DNA of 64,000 nucleotides from positions 186,001 through 250,000 of the forward strand of contig QKMZ01000006.1 of NCBI GenBank assembly GCA_003242885.1, written 5' to 3'. Under the pieces are notes generated by a model that saw only the letters and a list, made by a program, of their open reading frames with translations, did no database searches and was not told the origin of the DNA. A program made the position numbers and the translations under genes. The stretch is from Candidatus Melainabacteria bacterium. GTDB taxonomy: Bacteria > Cyanobacteriota > Vampirovibrionia > Obscuribacterales > Obscuribacteraceae. Shown piece by piece: positions 23,196 to 32,866 of the stretch; position 1 is the stretch's first letter, and each line of letters opens with the position of its first letter.

Positions 23196-24554
23196 TTAGC
23201 GAGGCGGATAGAACACAATCCACGAGCCGACGGTGACGGCTAGGTGCAGAGCGAGCAGGCTGAGGGTCGCCCACTTGCCGAACTTGTCCCCCAGGCGGTA
23301 GAAGCCGGCAATGAGCATCGCGTCTATCGGGATGATCGACGGGAAAAGATATCGTCCGTGTGGACCTGTGACTTTGAGAAGTGTGGCGGTGATCATGGCC
23401 GCAAGATTCAGAAGAGGACATAGAAGAAAAAGAAGCCAGATCATTTTCTCTACATCTATAACGCTTTTGCTTGGATTTCCGCTGTTACCAGTCTCAGTAC
23501 CACCAGATACCGTCCCGCCTTTCGCGCCGCCTGCGTTACCTTTTATGAGCCCTGTCCAACCGAAGATGGCCGCGATTACGTAAATCAGGTAGGCAATATA
23601 CGCCGGGCGGTAAATGTACCTGGTCATGTACCCGAAAAGACCGAAGAAGTCGAAAAACACATAGCGCCACCAGCCAAATTGATGCACCTCCGGCCAGGGG
23701 TGCACTATGACGCCGTTTTTCCTAGGAAGGATTTTCGACCAACTCTCGTACATCGTGCGCGAGCCGAGAATATCGCCGGAAAATTCGAAGTAGTTGCGAA
23801 CGAACCACCAGCCGCAAGTGCCGGTGAAAACTGCAGCCGCCGCCGCAATTTTTTTTATGGCTGATGCCGCTGATTCGCCTCGCCCAAATGTTGCTGCGAT
23901 AACTCCCAGACCGATCGCTGGCACGATGCTCAGCCCCGTGTGTTTCGAAAGCGCCAACCATCCAAGCAGAAAACCCAGTGCTATGGAGGCTTTCATGGTC
24001 AGTCCGCGTTTAATCGCGCAAACTATTAGATAGATGGAGATGCTCGCCAACGATACAGTCGTGGCATCAGTGTTCGTATAACTTTGAGTAAAAACTAGCT
24101 GAGGATGCAGCACTATCAGCAGTGGCAATGCTAACGACCGGAGCAAGCAACCGGCAAAAATTTCTTTACCGATGAGAAACGCGGCGACGAGCGTTGGTAT
24201 GCCCGCGATCACGCTGCCTATGCGGGAAAACGTAGGCATAGTGTTCTCGCTGGCGAAGAGAGAGCACAGGACGTTTGGCAAATAGCCGAACTGTGGAAGC
24301 GAACCGTACTCAGCGGCACCACCAGCAGATAAAACTTCTTGAGCAGATGGTAAACGCAAATGAGTCGTCAAAAATTGGCAAACCCAAAAATGGTTGCCTT
24401 CATCTGGTGCCTCGGAAATGGGCAGCGTAAATACCCACGGCAGCCGCAGCGCTAGGTAAAGCACGATAAAAATCGATAGCTGAACTTTCGAGTTATGCCA
24501 GAGACTCGAAGGAGCCGCCGCATTTTCTAAGGTTTCAGCTGTGCTTTCCTTCAT
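23196..24554 (-). CDS. DUF2142-like polytopic membrane protein
   Basis: 452 residues with about ten hydrophobic helices. Near the N-terminus: ISEAPDEGNHFWVCQFL in the first extracytoplasmic loop, a D-E pair in the position used by GT-C glycosyltransferases such as PMT/ArnT. Near the C-terminus: GPHGRYLFPSIIP. Both are typical of DUF2142 predicted membrane glycosyltransferases. A Gly/Ser/Thr-rich insert (about 345-365) interrupts a cytoplasmic loop. A clear paralogue lies at 37478-38794. Follows the secreted-protein gene by one base, so co-translated. Likely transfers a sugar from a polyprenyl carrier; not proven. Confidence 0.75.
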   Translation of the reverse strand: MKESTAETLENAAAPSSLWHNSKVQLSIFIVLYLALRLPWVFTLPISEAPDEGNHFWVCQFLTTHLRLPSAQEVLSAGGAAEYGSLPQFGYLPNVLCSLFASENTMPTFSRIGSVIAGIPTLVAAFLIGKEIFAGCLLRSLALPLLIVLHPQLVFTQSYTNTDATTVSLASISIYLIVCAIKRGLTMKASIALGFLLGWLALSKHTGLSIVPAIGLGVIAATFGRGESAASAIKKIAAAAAVFTGTCGWWFVRNYFEFSGDILGSRTMYESWSKILPRKNGVIVHPWPEVHQFGWWRYVFFDFFGLFGYMTRYIYRPAYIAYLIYVIAAIFGWTGLIKGNAGGAKGGTVSGGTETGNSGNPSKSVIDVEKMIWLLFLLCPLLNLAAMITATLLKVTGPHGRYLFPSIIPIDAMLIAGFYRLGDKFGKWATLSLLALHLAVTVGSWIVFYPPR

Positions 24555-24555
24555 C

Positions 24556-25293
24556 TTACTTTTTAGTCAATGCTTTCGCTGCGCGCTTCCGGCACTCTTC
24601 AATGGTGCGGGTAGAAGTGCGGATATCGTGAGCTGCTTTGCCGATTTTTTCGTTGTCGTAATTTGGTCCTTGCGCAAGCTGTTTCAGTTGATCGCTTGCT
24701 GTTTGAATCTTGCTGTTGGCTTCAGTCATCAAACTGAGTTCGACTTTAAATGAGTCTTTGGCCGAGTTGGACAGCGAAACTGGAGGACACAAAGCAGATA
24801 CTTCGTGCTGCAAAATACCGACAACTTGCGCAACCTGATTCACATCGAAATCAAGCCACTTCTTGCGCGGCGGAAGCAACGGACCAGTACGTAACGACGC
24901 ATTCAAAGCCGGATCCCATGGGTCATATCCAAACGGGTTAAGCACTTGCTCTGTCACAATATCCTGCATATTAATGGGAGCGGCACTGTGCCGGTTGACT
25001 TCTTTTACTGTCTCAGTGGCAGCATGATCCAATTTCTTCAAACTCTCGCCAAGGTCACGCAACATTTCCAACTCAGTACGTTCGTCGACCACCATATCTG
25101 GTGGCGTCTTGTCCACTGTAAACGGTGCTTTATCCTTAAGCGATGGATCTGTCGCCGCCGTGTCTGCTGAGAAAGCTGAAGGCGCAAAGCCTGCGACAGT
25201 GAGCATTGTAAGCACGCTAGCAGCAACGCTAAATGACCTGCGCAATCGCGCTATTTTTTTTCCGGGCACGATGTTTTCCTTGTGAGAGTTCAT
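24556..25293 (-). CDS. Secreted or membrane-anchored protein, unknown
   Basis: 245 residues. AAGGAGAT ribosome binding site overlaps the end of the upstream gene. Basic N-terminus (KKIARLRRS) then a hydrophobic segment ending in Ala-x-Ala (AGFAPSAFSADT), a standard signal peptide of about 43 residues. The mature part is mostly helical with two Cys (ALCPPVS and EECRKRA) that could pair. No known domain. Gaps of 14 and 1 bases to its neighbours place it in the same operon as the DUF3160-like and DUF2142-like genes. Confidence 0.65.
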   Translation of the reverse strand: MNSHKENIVPGKKIARLRRSFSVAASVLTMLTVAGFAPSAFSADTAATDPSLKDKAPFTVDKTPPDMVVDERTELEMLRDLGESLKKLDHAATETVKEVNRHSAAPINMQDIVTEQVLNPFGYDPWDPALNASLRTGPLLPPRKKWLDFDVNQVAQVVGILQHEVSALCPPVSLSNSAKDSFKVELSLMTEANSKIQTASDQLKQLAQGPNYDNEKIGKAAHDIRTSTRTIEECRKRAAKALTKK

Positions 25294-25307
25294 TGCGTCA
25301 GATCTCC

Positions 25308-27947
25308 TTACTGCATTTTCTTGAATAATGGTTCTTTCCCAGTTGCTTCTTGAATGACATCAAAAGTTCGCGCCCAAACAGGAGGACGCAAAAGGTCGAA
25401 TTGCAATTTACGCTTCAGATGTTCTGTGCGCAGCGGCGTGCCGCTCACTTCGTAGAATGTGTAAACTCCCCCACGCACGAGCATTGCCCCTTGAGACGTT
25501 TGGCACAGCATCAGAACCAGACCTGGACGCCCCAACACTAAGTTGGCGGATTTGAGCTGACGCTTGTAGATGGAATCTGGTTGCTTTGCCTTCGCAGATG
25601 CGCTTGCCGAATTTGCTGTCGAACCTGCTGTTGAACCTGCGGCACCAGTGGAAGCCGTTGCGCTTCCAGAAGCTGCTCCACCAGACGAATGTGATGCCGT
25701 CGCTGCCGCGGAAAGTATATTGCTGGCTGTTTTGCTCAATGCGGTTTTCCCGCTGTTGAGAATGCTGCTTCCGCTCGTAAGTGCTGCACCCGGTGTCATG
25801 CCCAAAGAATGTGATGGCATATTGATTGTGGGCGCGGGAGCCTCGGTTGGCGCAATAATGCTCAGCGCACCTGGCAATGGTGACGAGACTTGATCGAGGA
25901 TAAAATCTATTCCAGCCAATAATTTGAAATCAACAGGCGAAGTCGGCTTGCCCTCAATTTCCGCGTCTGCGATTTGAGCTAAACGTTGTGCCAGACGTTT
26001 GAAATCATTCAGTCGCTGCTCGTATTGTGCCGGGAAAAACCCAAGTGCTGTCAGTTTGTCCTGGAGAGTTCTGGCATCAGTTTCAATGGCACGAAAAACA
26101 CCAGGCACGGGCTCTAAGTAATGGAACGATGCCGGCTTCACGACTGGTGCGCCAGCAGGAATACTTGGTTGGGTGGTCGAAGGTTTATTCGATGCACCTT
26201 GGGTGGTGCTGGGTCCGTCCGCCGGTTTTACGGTAGCTCCATCGGTTGGCTTGCTACCTCCATCTGCCGGTTTTGTTGCTGAAACGTCGCCAGGTTTGCT
26301 AGCAGTTGTGTCAGCTGCTTTCGCAGCAACCCCATCCTGCTTACTCGCTGCAGCGCCACTGTCCGGCTTGATCTCCGCTAAAGCAATATGTGCATCAACC
26401 CAGCCGCTAAAGGCACTTTCTAGGTGTCTCGACATCCACAAATCCGTCTTCAACGGACCTTGAGCTTCGGTTGGAAATTGTTTGAAGTACCCACTGAGAA
26501 TATTCCAAGAACGCTCCCACGCGGCGGTCAATGGTTGCCCGGCTTTCGGTTTTGCAACCGCACGCTCCAGCTCGAGAATTGGTTTGTTCAGGTCCGGCTG
26601 CAATACTGAGATGCCGTTATACAAAACATTAGTAGCCGCCTGAGCTCCGCGAGCATGTAAGATGAGCAGGGAAAGAGGGCACCATACGGTTCCGCGATCG
26701 TCGTCGGTGAAAGTTCCGGCGCGAGCACGAAGCCAGGGAATCTCCGGATCCTCGATTAAGGGCATCAAGCGAAAAGATGCGTGTTGGGCATCGTCACCGG
26801 ATGAATCTGCTAAATCGAAAATTGAAGTGGCGCCCAGACCAACAGGCTTCTGTTTGCGCACCGACAGTAAAAGTTTTGTTCTGAAAAACGGACTTGCCAG
26901 GTTGTTTAACGTGGTTTTCAAATCTTGGATGCCACCTGGTACAACCGCTTTAAAGTCGGTGTATAGAAGTGTTCTTTGTCTGTTGCGCAAAGAACTCGTG
27001 GCGAAAAGCTCCCACACCTGAACCAGTCTTTGCCAGCTTTCCACTGCCGGTTTTCCATTGATGGTGGCGCGGTCGAGCGCGCGATATAGCAAGACAGACC
27101 TTCTAAATAGGTTGCCGCTGCCAGTCTCCGTATCGACCGTGACGTCGGTCAGAGGAAAGTCCATTCTGGAAATCCACTGCGCGCAGCGATAGAAATAAGC
27201 AAGTTTTTCGCGTTTTGCAAACCAGCCGAGCGGTGCGAGCGCTTCGAAGTTTTCTTCCCTGTCAAATATCTCAGAGCGCGTTTTAAACCCGGCATCGATG
27301 TTCTTCATCTCGCGGTCGGACAGGTCGGTGGCACCGCCCATATCCGGGAGTTTTATCGAGGGCTCGATGAGGCGAATGGCTACAATGAGAAAGGCCAGAT
27401 TGCGCTGAATATCGTCCTTGATTTCCGCATCTTCCGAGCGTCTGTAGTCTTCGACAGCAGCTTTGAGCATGGCATGCAAAACCTGCTTCAATTCAGGCAT
27501 CACATGTTCTTCGATGACTGCCGCGATGAGTCCATTGGTCGTGGCAAAATACGGATGGACAATACTATCGAGCGTGACAAAGTTTGGTTTGCCCTTTAGT
27601 CTGTTGTCTCGATACAGGTCGCCCATTGTTTCGAAATTGGTGTTATTGATCACCACGAAGTGATTTTGCGCCAGAAGATTTGTGGTGGCAGGTGTGACAC
27701 CAGGGATTTTTATTCCTGCAAGAGAAATTGGAGTCACCGGCGTAGTCGGCAACTCCTGTGGCTTCAAAATCGCTTCCAAACTCTGGTCTTTCTCCAAGCT
27801 AGGATGCTTGGTCATGCTCGCAGGCAACTTAATAGGATTCATTCCTGATTCCGTGAGCTGCGCTGAGGCACCTAAGGGCAGCAGTCCGGTTTGGAAAATC
27901 AGAAGTGCCGAGGCACTTGCAAATATTTTCTTTTTGGACTTGCCCAT
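25308..27947 (-). CDS. DUF3160-like secreted protein
   Basis: About 879 residues from ATG 27945-27947, which begins a good signal peptide (MGKSKKKIFASASALLIFQT, then GASA). The frame is open to a GTG at 27974. The first half matches the DUF3160 pattern: PNFVTLDSIVHPYFATTNGL, PLGWFAKREKLAYFYRCAQW and LIEDPEIPWLRARAGTF; the end has RGGVYTFYEVSGTPL, also seen in that family. A low-complexity Lys/Pro/Ala/Ser/Thr linker lies at about 550-620 and another Ala/Ser/Gly-rich one at about 770-830. The biochemical role of DUF3160 is unknown. Positioned between serA and a small secreted protein, same strand, short gaps. Confidence 0.7.
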   Translation of the reverse strand: MGKSKKKIFASASALLIFQTGLLPLGASAQLTESGMNPIKLPASMTKHPSLEKDQSLEAILKPQELPTTPVTPISLAGIKIPGVTPATTNLLAQNHFVVINNTNFETMGDLYRDNRLKGKPNFVTLDSIVHPYFATTNGLIAAVIEEHVMPELKQVLHAMLKAAVEDYRRSEDAEIKDDIQRNLAFLIVAIRLIEPSIKLPDMGGATDLSDREMKNIDAGFKTRSEIFDREENFEALAPLGWFAKREKLAYFYRCAQWISRMDFPLTDVTVDTETGSGNLFRRSVLLYRALDRATINGKPAVESWQRLVQVWELFATSSLRNRQRTLLYTDFKAVVPGGIQDLKTTLNNLASPFFRTKLLLSVRKQKPVGLGATSIFDLADSSGDDAQHASFRLMPLIEDPEIPWLRARAGTFTDDDRGTVWCPLSLLILHARGAQAATNVLYNGISVLQPDLNKPILELERAVAKPKAGQPLTAAWERSWNILSGYFKQFPTEAQGPLKTDLWMSRHLESAFSGWVDAHIALAEIKPDSGAAASKQDGVAAKAADTTASKPGDVSATKPADGGSKPTDGATVKPADGPSTTQGASNKPSTTQPSIPAGAPVVKPASFHYLEPVPGVFRAIETDARTLQDKLTALGFFPAQYEQRLNDFKRLAQRLAQIADAEIEGKPTSPVDFKLLAGIDFILDQVSSPLPGALSIIAPTEAPAPTINMPSHSLGMTPGAALTSGSSILNSGKTALSKTASNILSAAATASHSSGGAASGSATASTGAAGSTAGSTANSASASAKAKQPDSIYKRQLKSANLVLGRPGLVLMLCQTSQGAMLVRGGVYTFYEVSGTPLRTEHLKRKLQFDLLRPPVWARTFDVIQEATGKEPLFKKMQ

Positions 27948-28000
27948 AGGTTTACCGTTGCTTGAACAGACCACTGTGTAGCGGCTTGCGTGCGTCTCTT

Positions 28001-29662
28001 TTATTTGCGAGTTTGTGGAATGAGCGATACGAAGCGCGCCATGTGAATGCCGTCGACTTCGTTCAACTCGGTGATCAACTCTTGTTGAATCGGATCATCT
28101 AGAGTCATGACCATGACGGAGTCTTCGCGAATTCCTTTTCTTGCCACGGACATGGTGCTGATGTTGATATCGTGTTTGCCGAGAATGCCCGCTACTTTCG
28201 CGACCATACCTGGTTGATCTCGGTGCATGGTGAACAACATGTACCGGGCCGGTGTCAGGTTGATAGGGTAGTCGTTGATGCGGGTGATGATTGGCTCGTC
28301 GTGAGTGAGAATTGTCCCTGATAAAGATGTGATTCCCGACTCGGTCGAAAGTATGATTGTGAGCTCTTCGCCAAATTGGCTGCTCTCCTCGAATTTGCTT
28401 TCGCGCACCTGGATGCCGTGCTGTCTTGCGATCAACGATGCATTGACGTAGGTCACACCTTCCATCTTTGTGAAAAGCATGCCGCGCAGAGCTGTCACCG
28501 TCAGTGGTGATGTGTCTTTGGTCGCCAAACCACCGTATGCGAGAGTCTCTAGTTCTTTGATAGAACCATTGCTCAATTCACCGGCGATTGCGCCCATCGC
28601 TTCGGCTAGCCAGACATATTTGCCGAGGCTCTTCAAGATTTCCGGGCGCATGAAAGGCAAGTTGACAGGGCTTTTCGCAAGTCCGGTGGTGAGGTAGTCG
28701 CGCATTTGTTCGGCGAGATCAATCGCTACGTTGAATTGGGCTTCGACTGTCGATGCGCCCAAGTGTGGCGTCAAAACAACCTTGTCGCCCAGCGCGTAAA
28801 GAGGAGAATCTTTGGGTGGCTCTTCATCGAAGACATCGAGTGCCGCACCAGCGACGCGCCCGTCTTGAATTGCTTTCGCCAGGGCATGCTCGTCTATGAT
28901 TCCACCGCGCGCTGCATTTATGATGCGAACACCAGGCTTAACGCGAGAAAGAACGGTGCCACTGATGAGATTTGTTGTTTCGCGTGTCTTCGGCGTATGG
29001 AGAGTGATGAAGTCTGCACGACGCCAGATTTCTTCGAGCGAAACACTTTGCATATGGAGTTGAGCCGCACGCTCAGCACTGATCAGAGGGTCGTACACGA
29101 TCACCTTCATCCCCAGTGCTTGCGCTGTTTGCGCAACTCTCTGTCCGACTTTGCCTAGTCCGACGACACCGAGAGTTTTGTTGAACAATTCGGTGCCTGT
29201 GAATTTGCTGCGCTCCCACTTTCCGTCTTTCATCGAGCGATCAGCTGGTGCGACGTTTCTCGCTAAAGCCATCATCAAAGCAACTGTGTGCTCAGCGGCT
29301 GACGCGGTGTTTCCTTCCGGCGAATTGACCACTAAAATTCCCGCTTCCGTCGCGGCACCAATGTCGATATTGTCGACGCCAACACCAGCGCGTCCGATGA
29401 CTTTCAAGTTCTTTCCGGCTTTGATAACGTCCGGCGTCACCACCGTCCGGCTGCGCACCAGCAGACCTGTATATTCAGGAATTACTTTGATCAGCTCTTC
29501 TGGTGTGATCTTCGGCAGGTAGTCTACCGATAGCGCTTGCGACATTACATCCAAGCCTTCCTGGCTGATCTCGTCCGCCACCAATATTCTGTCTGTAGTT
29601 TTTTCAGCAGTCACTGCTTTTGCATCCTTTGTCTTAGTTGCGGTTGTATCTTTGGCGGGCAC
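28001..29662 (-). CDS. serA: D-3-phosphoglycerate dehydrogenase
   Basis: 553 residues. First step of serine synthesis from 3-phosphoglycerate. I choose GTG 29660-29662, which has AGGGAGAAAGG just upstream; the longer frame to 29776 would overlap the acylase gene. N-terminal substrate domain; NAD-binding GVVGLGKVGQRVAQ; catalytic Arg252 (AARGGIIDE), Glu281 (DVFDEEP) and His300 (TPHLGAS); then the intervening ASB-type domain and a C-terminal ACT domain (HRDQPGMVAKVAGILGKHDI), so this is the long, serine-regulated form. The first 25 residues are an extra Lys/Thr/Ala-rich leader. 23 bases behind the acylase gene. Confidence 0.95.
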   Translation of the reverse strand: MPAKDTTATKTKDAKAVTAEKTTDRILVADEISQEGLDVMSQALSVDYLPKITPEELIKVIPEYTGLLVRSRTVVTPDVIKAGKNLKVIGRAGVGVDNIDIGAATEAGILVVNSPEGNTASAAEHTVALMMALARNVAPADRSMKDGKWERSKFTGTELFNKTLGVVGLGKVGQRVAQTAQALGMKVIVYDPLISAERAAQLHMQSVSLEEIWRRADFITLHTPKTRETTNLISGTVLSRVKPGVRIINAARGGIIDEHALAKAIQDGRVAGAALDVFDEEPPKDSPLYALGDKVVLTPHLGASTVEAQFNVAIDLAEQMRDYLTTGLAKSPVNLPFMRPEILKSLGKYVWLAEAMGAIAGELSNGSIKELETLAYGGLATKDTSPLTVTALRGMLFTKMEGVTYVNASLIARQHGIQVRESKFEESSQFGEELTIILSTESGITSLSGTILTHDEPIITRINDYPINLTPARYMLFTMHRDQPGMVAKVAGILGKHDINISTMSVARKGIREDSVMVMTLDDPIQQELITELNEVDGIHMARFVSLIPQTRK

Positions 29663-29685
29663 TATCCTTTCTCCCTGTGGCGTGA

Positions 29686-32487
29686 TTATTGATTGGTCAA
29701 AATCAATTTGTGTTTTTCTTGCCTGTCTACTTGCTTGTCTGAAACTGCCATCGCATGTGGTTCCATTTTCAACCATGACGGAAGCTGGTCTGCGCGATAA
29801 GAGGAAATAAGCTGTCCTGACTCACCAAGTGACAGGTTGGAGTAAATCTTCTCGTCATCAGCCATGTCGATAAGCATGCGCAAGGTTGGTCCCACCGAAG
29901 ACAGGAAATTCCAAGCGTCTTTCGAGGGCTTTATGTTGGCCGCACTGACAGTATCTTGGTCGCCGCCTACAGAGGACGGACCGATGTCGAGGATGGGAGC
30001 AAAGCTCGAATTGTATTTGGCGATTGGGTGGCGGAAAGTGACTTTGTGCAATGTTCCCCACGGAACGATTTTCGCATCTTCCTTCTCAGCAGAAACCCGC
30101 ACACCTTTAAGTGACATTCCAAATGTCGAGATGAGGAACGCGTCATAACTGCGTTCGCCCGGCGGTAACCATTGATTGGGATGTGCACGCAGAATTCGCT
30201 CGATTAAAACAGTCGAGCGCGGCCAACGTTCCAGATACTCCGCAGTTGCATCAGCACCCAACTTCGGCTCCAATATTCTGTGAGCCAGAGTATTGATGAA
30301 GCTCTCATAAATAGCGGCTGGAACACTGTCAGGCGTTAACTGATATTGACGTTGAGACCAGCTGTTTAACTGCTCCAGCGCAGTCAACTGAGTCTTATCA
30401 ATCAGCTCTGTTTTGTCCGTTGCACGTTTCAATTCAGACTTGACCAGCTCGATGAGCGGTGCTGTCTGATCCGTTTGCAGAAGACCGAGCTCCGGAAGCC
30501 CAGCCCGCTGTCCGCTGCGTTTATACGAGGACAACACCTGACGAATGCGCATCGTTGGATACGGGCTGTTGATGCTCGGATGACCAGCAATGCGCTGCTC
30601 ACCGGCTATGACAAAACCTTCTTTAGCGATAAGCTCCTGCGGAAGTTCTGCGGCTTTCATAAGCGGCGGATCTTGTCTTACCAACCACCCTGGCACCATC
30701 ACACTGCCACCACCGAACTTGCGGCGGTCAGGAACTGCACCGGCGACTTTGTAGCCCACAGAGCCTTTCTTGTCTGCGAAAATAAATGTCTGTGGATTGC
30801 CCTGGTAGTCGTCTAGCGCTAACGAGAATGAAACCAAATCTTTCGCTTTGTTCATTTTCCAAAGTGCTTCGATGATTGGCTTCAGCGGTCTTGAACCGGT
30901 CCAATTAAGTGAAACGCCAGATGTTTCACTGCGAGTCAAAATTGGTCCGTGCTTAGTGGTAAGCACCTTGTGCAGCAAATCCTTCTTCATGCGAACCGGA
31001 ATCGCCACAACGTTTTCAGCGACGTTCTGCCAACCTTCGGCAGTGCGATATTTATTGGGAAACTGGCTGGAGAACTCTTCCAAGATCAGGTCCTGCGTGT
31101 CTGCTTTGAGATTGGCAGAACCGAATGAGATGAACTGATTGCGACCTGTCATAATTCCCGGCACACCAGGAATGGTGGCACCGACCAAGTGCGTCGACGG
31201 AGACTTGAGCGAAATTTGATAGAAGCGATCTGGCACCGTATACAGTGCATGCTTGTCATTGGCGAGCAGGCTGCCCCGCGTGTCTGACATGGCGCCGGAG
31301 ATTGCAAACGCGTTGCTGCCGATTCTAGGATCCATGGAAGCCAGCAGGGCAACAGCTTTCCTGTAAGACTCCAATGATGGCGCGTAACCCGTCGGTGAAG
31401 TCGGGCGAGCTGGCGTTGACGGTGCCGGTGTGATGTCAGGCGCTGTCGTAGGCTCTGGTTGTGATTGTGTAGATGGAGCTGTCTCCGCTGGTGGCGTGTA
31501 GCGCAGCGTTGGTGCTGTTCGTGGTGCAGGCGCTGTCCGCCGTGATGGTACAGTGCGTGGAGAAGAAACTGTTGATCGCGCCGGAGCTATTGTAGGGTCG
31601 ACGCCATGCGTCGACCGGTCTCTTGACGCTCGTGTGGTTGCGCCTGAAGTAACATCCGTCGCACCAGCCTCGCGTGGCGCTCTTGCTTCGTTGGTAGCTG
31701 CCGGTTGAGCAGAACTCTTTGAAGCTCCAAGTGCCGTCCCAGCTGTCGCTCCAGGCGTTGCGCCCGGCTTTGTCGCATCCGGCAAAGCAGCAGGAGTCGC
31801 AGGCACAGGCTCTTCTTTTGGTGGCGGAATAGGAGACGGTGCTTGGTTGATTACAGAACGGAGCGGTTCCTCAAAAATTTCTGATGCTAACTTTTCTCCA
31901 CCTTGTTTATCGCAAATTCTCTGACGCAAATCATCAAGGCGCCAAGATTCATCTGCTTCGAACTGCAAATACTTGAGTACGCAAAGTGTGTCCGCTGGCT
32001 TCCAGGGTTCTGGTCTATAAGCCAAAGTTGCGAATTCCAGAGGCAAAGTTTTTACGTTGCGGCGAAGATATTCATTCACGCCCATCGAATACGCATCCAA
32101 AAATGCGCGAACATCTTGCGAGAGTTTTTTCAATTCGGCATCTGCAATTTGTGAAATGCCGACGCTGCGCATGAGCTTGTCGTCGATCAAACATTGTTCG
32201 CCAAACACTTCCGACATCTGCCCGCGTGCTGCACGTCTGAGCATGTCCATCTGAAACATCCGGTCCGACGCGTGTGCATAGCCTTCGACCAACCATAAAT
32301 CTCTGTCTGATGACGCTTCGACATATGGAATTCCACGCTCATCAAATCTGATTTGCGCACCATGCATCAGCGGCTCCAACGTCACCACGCCGTCAGTGAC
32401 AGGCAACGCTCGCTGGCAAAGCCACCATCCGGTGATCGGTGTTGCAAGGACAACAAGAACAAGAACAATGATTAGGATTCTTAGCAC
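29686..32487 (-). CDS. Penicillin acylase family Ntn-hydrolase, membrane-anchored
   Basis: About 933 residues from GTG 32485-32487 (GGTGG four bases before); the frame is open to 32571, so the start is uncertain. N-terminal membrane helix (LRILIIVLVLVVLATPITGW). The alpha-chain part includes IRFDERGIPYVEASSDRDLW and GYAHASDRMFQMDMLRR. The beta chain should begin at the Ser in RIGSNAFAISG (about residue 391), the self-processing nucleophile. Between them the usual short spacer is replaced by about 150 residues of Pro/Thr/Ala-rich sequence, containing RSTHGVDPT encoded by a dispersed palindrome. Family members hydrolyse amides such as penicillins or acyl-homoserine lactones; the substrate here is unknown. 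First gene of the minus-strand block leading to serA. Confidence 0.85.
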   Translation of the reverse strand: MLRILIIVLVLVVLATPITGWWLCQRALPVTDGVVTLEPLMHGAQIRFDERGIPYVEASSDRDLWLVEGYAHASDRMFQMDMLRRAARGQMSEVFGEQCLIDDKLMRSVGISQIADAELKKLSQDVRAFLDAYSMGVNEYLRRNVKTLPLEFATLAYRPEPWKPADTLCVLKYLQFEADESWRLDDLRQRICDKQGGEKLASEIFEEPLRSVINQAPSPIPPPKEEPVPATPAALPDATKPGATPGATAGTALGASKSSAQPAATNEARAPREAGATDVTSGATTRASRDRSTHGVDPTIAPARSTVSSPRTVPSRRTAPAPRTAPTLRYTPPAETAPSTQSQPEPTTAPDITPAPSTPARPTSPTGYAPSLESYRKAVALLASMDPRIGSNAFAISGAMSDTRGSLLANDKHALYTVPDRFYQISLKSPSTHLVGATIPGVPGIMTGRNQFISFGSANLKADTQDLILEEFSSQFPNKYRTAEGWQNVAENVVAIPVRMKKDLLHKVLTTKHGPILTRSETSGVSLNWTGSRPLKPIIEALWKMNKAKDLVSFSLALDDYQGNPQTFIFADKKGSVGYKVAGAVPDRRKFGGGSVMVPGWLVRQDPPLMKAAELPQELIAKEGFVIAGEQRIAGHPSINSPYPTMRIRQVLSSYKRSGQRAGLPELGLLQTDQTAPLIELVKSELKRATDKTELIDKTQLTALEQLNSWSQRQYQLTPDSVPAAIYESFINTLAHRILEPKLGADATAEYLERWPRSTVLIERILRAHPNQWLPPGERSYDAFLISTFGMSLKGVRVSAEKEDAKIVPWGTLHKVTFRHPIAKYNSSFAPILDIGPSSVGGDQDTVSAANIKPSKDAWNFLSSVGPTLRMLIDMADDEKIYSNLSLGESGQLISSYRADQLPSWLKMEPHAMAVSDKQVDRQEKHKLILTNQ
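31591..31617. repeat. TGTAGGG palindrome copy inside the acylase gene
   Basis: Core GTCGACGCCATGCGTCGAC at 31597-31615, preceded by TGTAGG as in the intergenic copies. In the gene's frame it encodes RSTHGVDPT within the disordered linker upstream of the processing Ser. The reading frame stays open through it. Confidence 0.9.
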
Positions 32488-32689
32488 TATGCCACCATAT
32501 GTGGAGCCAACAACAAAAGGGAGCCTTCGCTCCTTACAAGGGCTCAATTTTGCCCACGAGAACGACCACAATTATATTAGAAGAGGCTTGCAGCAAGCCA
32601 GTTATGAAGCTTCAGTCGCCACGCAATTTAACGACCGCTGTTGATAGCACTCAGGGGTGCTTCTGGATACTGTTCTATATCCGAATGGA

Positions 32690-32866
32690 CGGAGCCCTGC
32701 TGAAACGTCCGGCGCCCTGCTGAAAAGGCCGGAGCCCGGTTGAAACGACCGGAGCGCCGCCTTCCAGGCGGCTTCGAGCGGCATTAATGCCGCCCCCCTA
32801 CAGCCGAGATTTCAAGCCGTGCAACGCATGGCGTCGCCCCTCCGCTCCGCTGGGGCTTTGTCGCCC
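32690..32866. repeat. Mixed palindrome cluster between acylase and hybrid kinase genes
   Basis: Three imperfect CCTGCTGAAA(C/A)G(G/T)CCGG or GGTTGAAACGACCGG units (about 32696-32752), then GAGCGCCGCCTTCCAGGCGGC, GCGGCATTAATGCCGCC with a CCCTACA-like tail (about 32778-32802), and GCATGGCGTCGCCCC near 32827-32841. Repeats run to the stop region of the kinase gene at 32867. Confidence 0.75.

Noticed and set aside
29663..29776. Longer N-terminus for serA
   Set aside because: Would overlap the acylase gene by 91 bases and has no ribosome binding site, whereas GTG 29662 follows AGGGAGAAAGG.
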